Under the pieces are notes generated by a model. The model was given only the letters and a program-made list of their open reading frames with translations. It was not told the DNA's origin and made no database searches. This document shows, piece after piece, positions 12,461-25,053 of a stretch of DNA of 64,000 bases. Location of the stretch: the NCBI GenBank assembly GCA_028554795.2, contig CM068831.1, forward strand, positions 33,778,644-33,842,643. The letters run 5' to 3'. The position numbers were made by a program, and so were the translations under genes. Numbering within the stretch: position 1 is the stretch's first letter; the number at the start of each line of letters is the position of its first letter. The DNA comes from Sinohyriopsis cumingii. Its lineage: Eukaryota; Mollusca; Bivalvia; Unionida; Unionidae.

Positions 12461-14123
12461 CGGCTGTACTTCAGTCCAGTCCGCATTACCAGCTGCACCT
12501 CCCCATTGAGTATTTCCTACTCTACATCTCATCCAACATGGCTATGTGTTAATGGGTCCTTATGCAGCCACTTGTATATTGCAGCCTAGAAAATGACCAG
12601 TTGTAAACCTTTCTGTAAACAGTATCTGCATTGTATGAGGTAGTGACTGTGAATATTGCCTTTCGTTGCGCAAAATAGGTAATATCATTTGCCTTCTCGT
12701 CAGCAAATTTGGCTTAATTGGGAAGGCAATTCAACCTTTCATGTTCTTCTGCCCTTCAGCCCTTCCTTTGTTGACACTCGGGTTTTATTTGGCTGATAAT
12801 GACTCTTTATCTGCAAATATATTTGCCTTGTCTCGTTGATTACATGCATGCATGACTAAGAAGTCCAACAAAGTTGTCCCTACTACAGTTAGAATTTAAT
12901 CAATGTCAGGGACTATTGTTCCACGTTTATAGAACAATGAGGCCCTGATGCAGTCATTGATTGCCAACCACATAACGGATACATCAATTTCTTATGAGCT
13001 TATCAGAATTGTGTAGAATTGTGTAGTAGCCCTCTTTAGCAGCTAGTGCTGCAATTAGAAACAAGATGTGGTCTGCTTCCTCGTATGTGTTGTTGAGATC
13101 AGGTACCTTTTGTCTAACCTAGGGCGTGATTTGTTGCATTTATCTTCAAAGTCTAAACAGAGAGTACATTGTCACTAAGGCTGTCAGCGTACACTGTCTT
13201 CTTCCAATAATTTACTAAAATGAGAGGAAACTTATTTTGTTTCTAACATTCTAGAACCATTCTTGACACTGGCGTACACTATGTGAGCTATGAAGCCCAT
13301 ACTCTGTTTCACTCTGAGACTCCTTTTATTGTTCTTTATATATTGAATCATTCTTCCATCTTTGACATGGATAGAGGAGACAGGAAAACGTCACCAAAAC
13401 GTACGTGGTCACCTTTTGCCTTTTAAACACGATTCTTTCCGTTCGACGTCTTGCTTGTTCTCAGAATTATGGCCCTCCTGTAAGTCTTCATAGTTTCTTC
13501 TAGCACATATTACTGAACGTTTCAGCTTGATTAGTTTACAGGTAGCCGGGACAGTCGTTATGGATGGGTTGCACTGAGATCTCTCAGTTCTCACGTCTGC
13601 ATATCCTTTCTCTTCTACTTTATATTTTTCTATCGAATTAATGGTTAGTTCCCAGTGAGATGATATTGATGTGACGTGAGAATGAGATATGTGACGTACT
13701 AAACGGGTTGACCTGCTTTTGAAACATACTCTCCACTGCCGAACACTGAAACTTCATCTTTTCAACACTTGATTTGTATGCTATTTCATTTCTTTGAAAT
13801 GACCCATGTAGGTGATTCTAAGTTCTGCTGTAATGCAGTATCTCTTCATGGCACCTGACGATTAGGTTGAACATTGAAGTATCTATTTATTTCTGTACTG
13901 GTACGTACGTGGTTTGGTCAGAACAGAAGGGGTCCAAGTGGACTGCTTCTAGACAGTTGAATATGAAAGTATCCATAAACGAAGCTGGTGTTCTCAGGTT
14001 GGTGCACTGTGGGCATATTAAGTTAGAAAGCACCCCGCGAAGTTTGCATTGCCATAAACAATACACCATAAATGTCAAGGATTGCATGGCAAAATGGTGT
14101 AAAGGCCGTGTGATTGCTCGATC

Positions 14124-14257
14124 AGAACGCAGCAAGGTCAGCAGGACATCTTGAACGATATCCATTTAAGACATCCAAACTGTTCACAGATCTACACTGA
14201 TATGCCGATGATGCTCCAAGAATTTATTTCAAAGGACTTGTACATCTATAAATACTG
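14124..14257 (+). pseudogene. Conserved coding remnant, mobile-element protein of unknown family
   Basis: The frame contains QQGQQDILNDIHLRHP and YTDMPMMLQEFISKDLYIYK. The duplicate at 29671-29937 has QQGQQDIVNHIHIRHP and the same YTDMP block. Most differences are conservative replacements, suggesting it was protein-coding before or for a time after duplication. I do not recognise the family. Confidence 0.45.
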
Positions 14258-14624
14258 AACCATGCACCAAACTCATAAAGTTCGTTCAGCATAGTTATTC
14301 GGCCTGGTTGTTCATTTCTCTAAATCTTTAACAGTCTTCCCGCTTTTTCGTATTCTGGTTTTTCTTCATCGAGAGGATGATATCTTTCCCAGCCAGTTTT
14401 CACATATGTACTTGTGAAGTCGAACTGCACGATTGTATATCTTGTATTTAGGAACTTCTGTTCTCAACCCTTCTGTAATGATGTCTGCTTCAATGCAAAC
14501 CAATGTCCTCCAAAATCAGCATCGCATTCTATTTTTCTAAGAAGTAACACGACTTGTAGATGGATTGATCTGTACATGATATTGGAATCCGTGTTGTTTG
14601 CTTCTGGACAATACATCCTGGTTT

Positions 14625-14626
<2 letters not shown>

Positions 14627-14683
<57 letters not shown>
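14627..14683. repeat. (TA)n-(TG)n microsatellite
   Basis: About 15 TA units followed directly by about 14 TG units, inside the degenerate DNA element. Confidence 0.95.
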
Positions 14684-14685
<2 letters not shown>

Positions 14686-17276
14686 CTGTTAACGTGTGTG
14701 TGACTGTTAACACTTTCTGCAAACGTAGTGGCTCCCTAACGGGTTATTATTGATCAAAAACGTAATCCACACTCTAATCAGTACTTAAGCCATTTCCAGT
14801 AGGCAAGTAGCCAGTGGCATTATGTGAAACAGGAGCAAAGTCCATGGTACTGATGTTGAACATTTTCCCTCTTTGAATCATCTGTTCGGCGCTGCCTACC
14901 TGCCTTGCAAATATCTAGAACAGCTTTTTTGCAAGTAATACTCCTTTCGGTGCATTCGTGTATAAATGCAGTGGCTGTTGTTAGTGGCTGTGCCACTTCC
15001 CACTTACCAATATTATAAATTGTACATTAGTCTTACCTTAAGTGGTCACACTTCTTTAACTTTTTGTCTCAATGCTTCCGAGCGGAACTTTTGGAGATTT
15101 AGTTCAAGCTCTTCTTGAATGAATTCCTGAGAAAGTCCCGTTTAGATAATTAAAGTTATTCCATGCTGAAGTTGTCAAACTGTAAGACTAATGTTGAATG
15201 GAAGAAACAATTACTGCTTCAATGTAGCTACACGTTTCTACAGATACAAAATTGTTTAATTCGCTTCCAGTTTTACATATGAAATTCATTGTCCTTGTAT
15301 GTTCAAAATGAAGATGACTTCCTTACAGAAAATGGTACATATACGTTATTCTAGTAGTCAACGGACATGTTTCTTGGTTGATTATTTCAAACCCTCCTCG
15401 CCTCTGTATATCATAAGCGTTGCAAGCTTTTCTGTCAAAGCCATCAACTCTTGGTTACAAATGAATACAAATGAGGCATGATTCTTTATCTGGGAAGCCA
15501 GTAGAAAAATATACCGCTGTTGGTAGAGGTGTTAACCGGTTAACTGTCCTTCTGTGTCTACCATTCTTGAAACTGTTTGGATTAGACACCTGATTTGAAA
15601 AGACACGTGAGATTGGATGCATTTTGTTTTCTTCATAATGAAGCTGGACTCTTCATATACCCTACTAAGGTACGTATAGACTGACGTCACAACTATCACG
15701 TGATCTAAAACAAAACAGAAGTTGCAGCTTCTAAAGATATACCGTTAATGCAAATTATCAAAAATTAATTAAACTTGATGTGTGAACTAGCAAAAGACAA
15801 TCACGAATTCTAAACATTATGATTAACTTGTATAATTTCAAAGAAGGACATATGTATTTGTTTTAGATACAACAGCTTCCCTCTGCAGGCGTTTGAAAGA
15901 AAGGATGTCAAGCATCAGTAAGCTAATGATGTCCGTTTTCACTGAAAAGAGAATGAGCAATTGGGTACATATTTATATCATCAACGGATTAATACAGCAC
16001 CCAGAAAAGAGCTTACACAAACCCTCATTTATCATGCAATATATAAGTAGACGAAGAACAACTGTTAAAAAGATAAAATATTTACATTAAATTTTAGCTA
16101 ATCAGTTGGCGTAAGACAAGGTCAAAAAGAAAGGCTAAAGTGGTAAATCACTGAAGATAATGCACGTTCATGGTTATACTGGAACGCGCAGGTGATTGAT
16201 TAGCTTATGTATTAATTTTAATACCCTAACCTAACCAGTTCAGATTCCCATGAAGATCGACGCAACATACTCACACATAAGGACAAAATCCACAAAATCT
16301 GATAAGGTGTTTAAGTAAGCTCTTAAATACATCTGTCCATCCATATATCAATACATACATATATACATACATAAGGAAGGTTATCCATTTATACAATATG
16401 ACCCAATCTTGTTTCAAATTAAAATTTGTCATTATATGCCAAACGAGGTGTTACGTTTTGGTCCATATATTCATATCACTTTCTAATTTCATTCAAACTC
16501 CTCTGCGCTCGATAAAGAATGGAATGCAAAATTGTGCAGCATCAAAACCGTGTCTTACAAACCTGGATTAGATTTGTGCTCTTATACGTAAAGGTAAGTG
16601 TAATAAAGGGAGGTAAAAAGAATCAAAGAACAAATATTATTTGATTGAATAGTTTATACATAACATTAATGTTCGTCAATGACATGCAAACTGTCCGTAT
16701 TCAGCTTGGATAAGTTGCGGTCCATCAAGAGGTCTGTTAACACAGGGTATTGCCACGTATACAAATGTAATATCGTTGCTGACAAAATGCCAACTTGATG
16801 TTGAGCGCTGGAATTCAAATTGATACAGTTTTACCAGAGTTTTTGGGTTTGTACATGTACTCGTTGAATGTATTCAAACTTTTAATTTAAATACGAAATA
16901 ATTTGCACATTATCAAGCAAATAATTTAGTAATCTGAATAATAAATTCCATGCTCTGTTTTGCATGTTATATTGCCGAACAAAATTATTTTGAATCTGAA
17001 TGAGTCTAAGACTAAAACTGCATAATGTTACATCATTTCGTGAATGACTAATATCATCGACTTTCAAACCCTAACATTTAAACGGATATCTGGTGTTTTA
17101 AATTCATTTACTTATATATTGAAATTGTATTCGTAGTTCGTTCTATATAAAAAATGGTGCGCATCACTCTCTTTTACCGTTATGCTAGCCTCCATATACT
17201 TAAAAGGATCTATAATACTTCAAAAGGATGTTATAAGCTGACACAACATATGCAACAAATAAAAGCATTAAGTCAG

Positions 17277-18260
17277 CCGCCGTCGCGTTACCTAAGGGCT
17301 GAGTAATAAGCTAGCACGGATAAATTACACGGGGTAATATTATCCGTGGCACCGCCTACTTCCTGAAGAGATCATTAACAATCCGTTATACCTGAGGGTA
17401 GGAATGACACCGTGACACGACTAGATTAAAACAGGATAATATTAAGGCTCGCGCCATCACTCTTCCTAAAGGATGAATTACACAAGTACACGGCTGGATA
17501 GATACTAGATAATAATACATGAATGAATGAATATCATGCTGACACAGCTAGATAAATATGGTATACTTCTAAGCCTATGACAGCCACAATACTTGAATGA
17601 CAGACGGTACTAATTGTATCGAAAAATTGGAACCAACCTTGCAATGGGCGAACAAAAAAATAGAGTATATATGGGTTTTGGTAGCCATAATTGGTTAATA
17701 AACGTTATTTTGTAGGAATAATACTCTTTAGAGAGCTTATCCTTGTTTTAACGTTAGAAAATAGACATTGTTTTCTTGATATAATTTCTGTCCTTTAACT
17801 GTCTTGAGTTTGGAACACTCATTATTGAAATCAGCACCTGACTCGTTGGTGCGGAATTGAAAGCATGTGTTTCAAACACATGAAAGTCCAGAAAATGCCA
17901 CGGTTCATATCTTTTTATCTAAGCTGTCCTCCAGTTTTTATCTATTCTGGATTGATCATGAGCACTCAGAAATTTAAAGGATTACTCTGGAAACTGAATT
18001 AGTACCGTAAGTCCTGAAGGAACAAGTAGCACACGGACAGGGCTATATTAGCTGGATATTATATACCGTCTGCCACCATCACAGCTGGACTTAATTAACC
18101 CCCCGCTGTAAAATATCTCAGGGGATGAGCAACACCGTGAATGGGCTTCATTAGCACGGTAGTATATTACGGTAATTATCCGCCATAAGCTGTCGCGGCT
18201 AGAATAACCGGATTATATCAGGCCTGCCATCGACACAATACCTGAAGCATTTTCAGTCAT
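17277..18260. repeat. Degenerate tandem repeat, about 80-bp unit
   Basis: Several diverged units share the order ACCTGAAGG-ATGA, ACACCGTGACACGGCTAGATTA, a TAATATTA segment and GCCGCCATCAC. Units can be seen near 17280, 17340, 17400, 17460, 18010, 18080, 18130 and 18190, with a decayed gap between. The block is markedly more GC-rich than its surroundings. A shorter version is in the duplicated unit at about 32560-33190. It looks like an old satellite-like array. Confidence 0.55.
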
Positions 18261-18845
18261 AATATTGGAATTATGCTCATGGCAAATTTCTGATTTTACT
18301 CTTTCAGTTACTTTAAAAGATTTTGAGCAATTTTCTTCGTATTCAATTACAAATATCTGCACATTATGACATGTATTGTTCGCCTAATTATATAACATGT
18401 ATGGCATATACTGGGAGAACAGTTCTTATAAATATTTATTTTATTTAGTCTTCATTAAACATATAATGCGATAATCACTATGTGTCTTGTGTTTCTTTCT
18501 CAGTTTATGCGATGTACATTTATTCGGTATATTGGAGGCAAAATTTATAAACTGCACAACACTTAAAGGTTTGTTAATGTTTTACACCAATTTCCTACCT
18601 TAAATGTTAGTATCAGTTCATTATTTAAAAGAGTAATATCTATTTCGTGGAGACATCATGATAAAAGAAATTGTTGAATGTGTGGTTTGCAAATTCCATA
18701 TGGCAAACTATATTTTTGTTTGTAAAACATCTTAGATATACTGCATTCAAAAAAGGTGCCCGAATGTATTAAAATATTTGTAATGGTTCAATTGGCATGA
18801 ACATCTGATAAAGTAGTCTGTATATCCATGCAAACATGACTGAAA

Positions 18846-18851
<6 letters not shown>

Positions 18852-18902
<51 letters not shown>
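18852..18902. repeat. (TA)n microsatellite
   Basis: About 25 TA units. The duplicated position near 33805 has no such tract, so it expanded after the segmental duplication. Confidence 0.95.
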
Positions 18903-18905
<3 letters not shown>

Positions 18906-19968
18906 CATATTTTGTTTAATAGTTAACGAGTTGGGACTGTATGACGTGGGGATGTGCAGAGAGAGAAGAAAGGATATGGCTAAATGCAGATTATCATTCT
19001 GTCATCAGCGGGAGTAACACAATGGTCCAATGAAACCGAAACCTACTCGATTCCACTCTTCGTTGGAAAAACATGTATACCATATCGCAATCATCAAAGC
19101 AATACATACCCTGTGGCGTATAAGCTTCTTGTTACCGATGCAGAGAGCAAGTGAAAAAATATATATCGAACAATGGAAATTTCAAAACAAATCAACTGCT
19201 TGGGGAGGAAGGACTTGAATTCATTTTTAATTATGTTATCAACACAACACAACACTTTTAAATGTTTCAATGCAGTGACAAATTATTACGTATAAACACA
19301 AAATGATATACGATTGTACTTTGGGTATGAACTGCATGAAATAAATCCGGCTTTTCATTTGTTTTAGATATCCGTTTTTTTTCCTGTTCTTTTCTGCAAA
19401 TAAACACTCGAGGATAAATAATTGCGCAGTTACTTAGTTACTTCCTACTGCTATCTTTAATGACATGTACTTCTTAGGAAGATCCATGTATTGTCAGAAA
19501 TATCGTCTGTAATATGAGGCTAAATCTCAAATTGTGAAGAAACATTGAAAAATATATTCCAATGGGAAAGGATTTTAAATTATAAATCTGTAGAATGGAT
19601 GACCAGGCTTAAACTTCACTGGGCTGGTGGCACATTAAGAGGATGAGCTATTCACTTGTATCAACATGACCTGCATTCCATGATTCTAAGCTGAGGGAGA
19701 TATACTTAATGTAAAGGTGTCGATGTGAAGAAAAGGTCATAGCCTTTTTCTCAAACTTTTTAGCACCACAGTTCTTATGCAAAACTTTAATCTACTATTG
19801 GTTAAAATTCTGGATGCGCAGAGTATAAATGAGCCATTTAATTCGGAAGAAACAATTATCTTCATTATAGACAAGGATCGAATCCAAAGCAACAGACATG
19901 CTTGTGAGACCATGATGTCGAATGAAAAACGGTATCCAATCAATACAGGATTTGTACTCGAACCATAT

Positions 19969-20160
19969 AGTAATAATAATGAGAACTTTGTATAGCACCT
20001 AATCTTTAGAAGCTCTAAGCGCTTTACAACATTAGACAACACCTATAACATAAAAAATATATATAATGATATAATTGCAAAACGCAAAGAACATGGTATT
20101 TGAAAACATAAGATATGCTGAAACATTTAAGGTAGAAAACATTATTATGTCTTTACGTTT
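19969..20160 (-). mobile_element. 5'-truncated non-LTR retroposon 3' end
   Basis: Same 3' UTR (GTAAAGCGCTTAGAGC on the minus strand) and (ATT)n tail as the copies at 1649-1860 and 58447-59150. The duplicated unit at about 35275 lacks it, so it inserted after the segmental duplication. Confidence 0.65.
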
Positions 20161-21162
20161 GTATATATCATTTAATCATACATGATTCATCGGGTGTTCG
20201 ATACAGCAGTTGAATCGGCATTTCGTTATCACAAACTAGAATTTAAACTGCTCAGGCTGAGGCGTCTTCTTTAACTTCCGCGCGTAAACATGTAGGGACG
20301 CAGTCACTCGAACCTGTATAAATCCCAAATTATATTTTGAATTTAATTATATAAGGAAGCTACAATATTTAGTTTACGTGAAAATAGGATATATAATAAA
20401 CACAAAACGTCACTGAATCGAGGGACAAAACTGACTTGATATGGGTTTAGACGACCGACACTTATACCTACGCCGTTTCAAACTCATTCGTTCCGCCAAC
20501 TAGGAAAAAACAGTTGCATTTGTTTCCTATGTATTACACATCAACGGAAGGAAAATTGGCGCCCGGTCTGTAACAACTATTCTGCAATCTATATAGGAGT
20601 ACCAACCAATAAAGTTGAATCTAGACGAAGAATATGTATGTTTTGAGATTGGAAAATAGATTATCAATGGACCAACAGTAGGGTATGATCAAGAAACATT
20701 TATAGAGAACGAAATATAGAACATTTCAAAATATATCATGGTTTATTTTATAAGGTTGAGATTTATAGAGAACCGACTTTTCCTTTTGTCATGAAGCTAT
20801 TATAATTGAAGAAAACGTTCAGAGCGTGATCACATATCACCATTGAAGAAATCCAATACAATGTGTCAAATGGAACCCGTTATATATTTTCTATAAATAA
20901 CATAATTTCGTTAGTCGTGATGCATTAGTCGTGGTCAAGAAACGTACACTGAATTTCGGTAAACCAGCTTATCATAACTGTTGATGAGTCAGTCGGCCCA
21001 AATTAATTAAAATTAATAGAATCTACGATAAGTACTGGTGTCAATTATGAAAATCCCATTATAACGCAGAAACGATATCTCGCAGATGCTTCTTATCGTA
21101 CATCAATAAGTATATTGTTCTACACCTACGAGTCACAAATGTGGCTTGTAAACAGTAGCGTG

Positions 21163-21368
21163 CAGAGACGTAGCTGGGGGGGGGGGGGGGCAGGGGGTAC
21201 ATATGTCCCCGGGCGCCAAGGTACAGGGGCGCCAAAATGAGGCTTACAACGTTACATTATAATAAGTAAAGAAGGGTAATATTCAAAAATGTGATTAAAC
21301 GGGGAGGGGGCTGGGGCGCCAATTTTATAGTTCGTCCCCGGGCGCAAAATATCATAGCTACGCCTCTG
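21163..21368. mobile_element. hAT-like MITE, 206 bp
   Basis: Terminal inverted repeats CAGAGACGTAGCT at the left and AGCTACGCCTCTG at the right are flanked by a perfect 8-bp target-site duplication, GTAGCGTG, at 21155-21162 and 21369-21376. An 8-bp duplication and CAGAGGCGTAGC-type ends are typical of hAT-superfamily elements. The interior is GC-rich with a 15-G run (21176-21190) and paired GGCGCC and CCCCGGGCGC motifs, and has no coding capacity. It is non-autonomous and would need a transposase in trans. Confidence 0.85.
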
Positions 21369-22603
21369 GTAGCGTGCCTGGTGGATAAAAACCACATTAA
21401 AAGGATATGTGTACATTGACAACATTTAATTTTTACAAGAAGCGTAGACAAAGTTGATTATACGGAAATATTCGGTATAAATTCGAAAGTTGGTTAAAGC
21501 TTGGTCATATAACTAAAGTGCTGAAGTGAAACTGTATCAAAAAAGAACAAAATCACTCCTATTTCCGTCATCATAGCCAGTGCAGAACATGCTGTGTAGA
21601 ATAGGTCTGTATTCCATTACTTGACTGTTATCAGTCATCATATGATTATCTACTGTGAAAATAGTGCATATGAATTGGCAAACCAACAACATTTACATCA
21701 TCAAAACTGAGCATGTTTCCAAAATAATAATGTATCCATTACAGATAATAAATATACGTCTTTAAACCGACAACGATTCAAATTAATATAAGGCATACAC
21801 GACTTCTTAAAATAATCAACCTAGCTGCAGGAACAGTTTATGTAATGCTCTTTCGAGTCCGAAAAGTTCCTACTGTGATTTGCATTTGTTTTCTCTCTCT
21901 GTGTGTGTATGTGTGTGTGTGTGTGTGTTTAATCTTGTCATGACTATTTGGAAAGGAGATTATTGTTGCATTCTAAATCAAATACGAATCGATTTTTATG
22001 TCATTGGCCTTCTTATATTACATTTAATCTCAGGGTTTCCTTTAGATTTTATTTTACAACCTGTTTTATATTTGCTTCATTGCGCAGGCTATATTCAATA
22101 TACAAGCTAAACGTTGTGTTTTGCAATGACTACCTTAGCGGTATCAAGTTCTCTTCTTTGCATAAATATGTTTAGACAGCATTTAAAATTTGCAATAATT
22201 TTGTTTTCAGTTGGAACTTAATTTTGTACTCATTGTGTTAAGGTGAGCACTTGGCATTTTCAGTGGTATTGTGCAGTTTGACAGCTTCATGAGGATTCAC
22301 AAAAATAGTTTTAAAATATGCTACATCTTCTCTGAGCATGGACCTTTATTACAACATTATAGACAAATACTCTCTGGTTTTCTAAGTGTATGTTATCTAG
22401 ATTTATATTGCATATACAACGTTGCATTCATAAGCTATGCAGATTGTTTCATTATTATTTCACTCAACAGTTTCAGACCGGAAAATGTACAATGGAAAGA
22501 TATTTCTCATTGCATTATATTTTTTAAAATGCTCGAATTCTTCAAAGGATGGGTGACGGGAAGACATATATAATCATCACATTGTCTCTAAAATATGTAC
22601 AGC

Positions 22604-22647
<44 letters not shown>

Positions 22648-23763
22648 TAGATAGATAGAAAAAGCATCAAATGTAAAGAAAAGGAAAGAAAAAGAGAAAA
22701 TACTTTTAGGGCATACATCCCTGCTATGGTCATGTAAGCATGCAATCAAACACATTTAATTTGTCTAAACGAACTACGTTGGAGTTGACAGACGGATATA
22801 TTCACTTAGAGACGGAGGGGTAGACGAAGGAACATTACCAACTTAAGGTGTCGCTTCAGAGAAAAGGAGGAAATATTTAGCATCAACTGAAAACGAAACA
22901 CAATCGAATGCAATCTTTACTGAGGAAACAAATGTTGAATATATTTATCACACAATGACCGGATACGAATGCATTCATCATGCTTGTGAAGCTATTATAG
23001 CAATGAGGATAAACTATCTGTACCAAACAAGGTATCTATAGCGAACGCTGAGGCCACACACCACAATTATATTTTATCTCGTTCGTGTATAAGCATTCAA
23101 TGCTGTGTAGGTATTGACTATAAATGATATACCTATATTGTTTTTGTTACATACACCTTTGTGCAATACGTCATGCAGCGTTTCGTCAAAAGATTTCTAA
23201 TGTAAAGAAACCCTTGAAGGGTGTTACGTTTCGGGGTCTTGACCAATCTCATTTCCCTTGTAGTAACAGTGCAAGCCACATACATGTATCACTTTATCTC
23301 ATATCCTCTATCATTTATTAGAATGTAGGATTCAAAATCACCTGGGTCAGGTTTCGAATCCTTCCATGGCCAGCCTGGATCAGATAGCACCTGCTGTCTA
23401 TGCGGGGCATGTAACTTCCATTACCGATTCTTTAAATACACTTTAATGGCATAATGTGTCATTCATTAGGCAATTAATCAAGCACTGAGTAAATGGATCA
23501 AATATCCATTCAACAGTTATGAGACAAGGGAGATCTTCAAATTTGTACCAACAGTGTTCACAACTGCTTTCGAAAACTCAGTTTCCGACTCCGACAATAA
23601 TTTCATATGTTTTCATGTGTACCTCATCGCAATGCTTATATTAAGGTATCCCGATAACATTTCGTTTATTTAGACGAATTCACCCATAAGATTATATTTC
23701 ATATCAATATGCTTCGTAACAGACTCTGCTGCTGCACAGTGATTATGAACAGAGAACACAAAT

Positions 23764-23766
<3 letters not shown>

Positions 23767-23854
<88 letters not shown>

Positions 23855-23861
23855 CCATCTC

Positions 23862-23945
<84 letters not shown>
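23767..23945. repeat. Compound (TA)n-(TG)n-(TC)n-(TA)n microsatellite
   Basis: About 58 nt of TA, 28 nt of TG, a short unique linker, about 33 nt of TC and a second TA tract of about 46 nt. Confidence 0.93.
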
Positions 23946-23949
<4 letters not shown>

Positions 23950-24099
23950 AGCGTGAAAGAGTTGGCATACAGTAAATTAATTAATGTAAGGGTGTGACAG
24001 GAATAAAAAAAACGAATCTGCTTTGAAGTTTGAATTATTTGCATCCTGACGGCCTTGATTTACCCCTAACGTATCTTAAAGGGTTCTCTTCGGATATAT

Positions 24100-24127
24100 A
24101 TATGTATACATACATACATACATACAT

Positions 24128-24226
<99 letters not shown>

Positions 24227-24228
24227 TA
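24100..24228. repeat. (CATA)n and (TA)n microsatellite
   Basis: A CATA tract runs into about 100 nt of TA repeat with rare interruptions (TATATG). Confidence 0.93.
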
Positions 24229-24804
24229 GAAAGAGAGATTTTATGGTCAGTGGTACTGTTACTAAAGCAGAATATTGACTTAGATCAACTGTAAATATAT
24301 TAAAAATAATTAATTACCTGTTGTTGGTTCACTTTGCTTCCATTCCGCAGTAATTTCCACGAACCGGTAAGTTCATGGCGCTAAGCCTTCATGTGAATGG
24401 AATAGCTAGCCAAGGGTTTGAAATCATCAAATTTTTTCTTCAAAACAATACTTCGTGTTTAAATCATAAGTGTATATTATATTGAGTTAATCAAATTAAG
24501 GATAAAAAGAAACTAAAATAGAGACAAAATAAACTTATGCAAAGGTGATTGTGATTAGTCAGAAAATGCATAGAACAACACGCTCGTGGTAGTGAATTAA
24601 TTCACTTGATATTAACTCCGCTCAAACGGCAAATATATGTACTTTCATGTGATATAAATACAAACATACAAAATATGTATAGTATGTACGCTATATGAAT
24701 AACATACCACTCGTTGTATACATTTTTCAACCCTCATTTTCTTTAAATGAAACATTTAGACATCTCGTGGTATATCATTGATAAAGCGTACATAATATGC
24801 ATAC

Positions 24805-24806
<2 letters not shown>

Positions 24807-24883
<77 letters not shown>
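24807..24883. repeat. (TA)n microsatellite
   Basis: About 38 uninterrupted TA units. Confidence 0.95.
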
Positions 24884-24885
<2 letters not shown>

Positions 24886-25053
24886 CGCATCGAATTTGAA
24901 AGGAAAATACTTTAGGGGCATATAATTCGATTAAAATCATGTAAGCATGCAATCAAACAAATTATTTTGTCTACAAAACAAAAAATGTTTGAATTGTCAT
25001 ACGGTTATGTACACCGACGGACGCAAGGGTAGACGAAGGAACATGACCAATTC

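Larger units (their letters stand above)
12300..15560. mobile_element. Degenerate large DNA element, copy 1
   Basis: A block of unusually GC-balanced, coding-like but broken sequence. Its minus strand carries the capsid-like fragment at 12347-12460. Its plus strand carries a frame with QQGQQDILNDIHLRHP (14124-14257) and a Cys-containing stretch near 14440-14520. The stretch from about 14360 to 14510 aligns with 53080-53240 at the head of the polymerase-helicase element, so the two regions are decayed relatives. The part from about 13.7 kb on is also repeated at 29.6-31 kb through the segmental duplication. Boundaries are approximate. Confidence 0.45.
21377..25050. other. Intergenic sequence with microsatellites and a local duplication
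   Basis: No gene was recognised. The stretches at about 22660-22860 and 23120-23290 are similar to 24890-25050 and 26150-26290, indicating a local duplication whose second copy is split by the retrotransposon end and SINE at 25054-26129. TG tract at 21898-21928; TA tract at 22606-22644. Confidence 0.5.

Noticed and set aside
22271-22573. 100-codon plus-strand frame
   Set aside because: No domain, paired copy or splice evidence; it lies in duplicated intergenic DNA without conservation of the frame.
23339-23430. tRNA-like B-box (GGTTTCGAATCC) suggesting another SINE
   Set aside because: The box has an extra base, and no A box, tail or target-site duplication was found.
23767-23945. Long Tyr-Ile and Ser-Leu repeat proteins
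   Set aside because: They are translations of TA and TC microsatellites.
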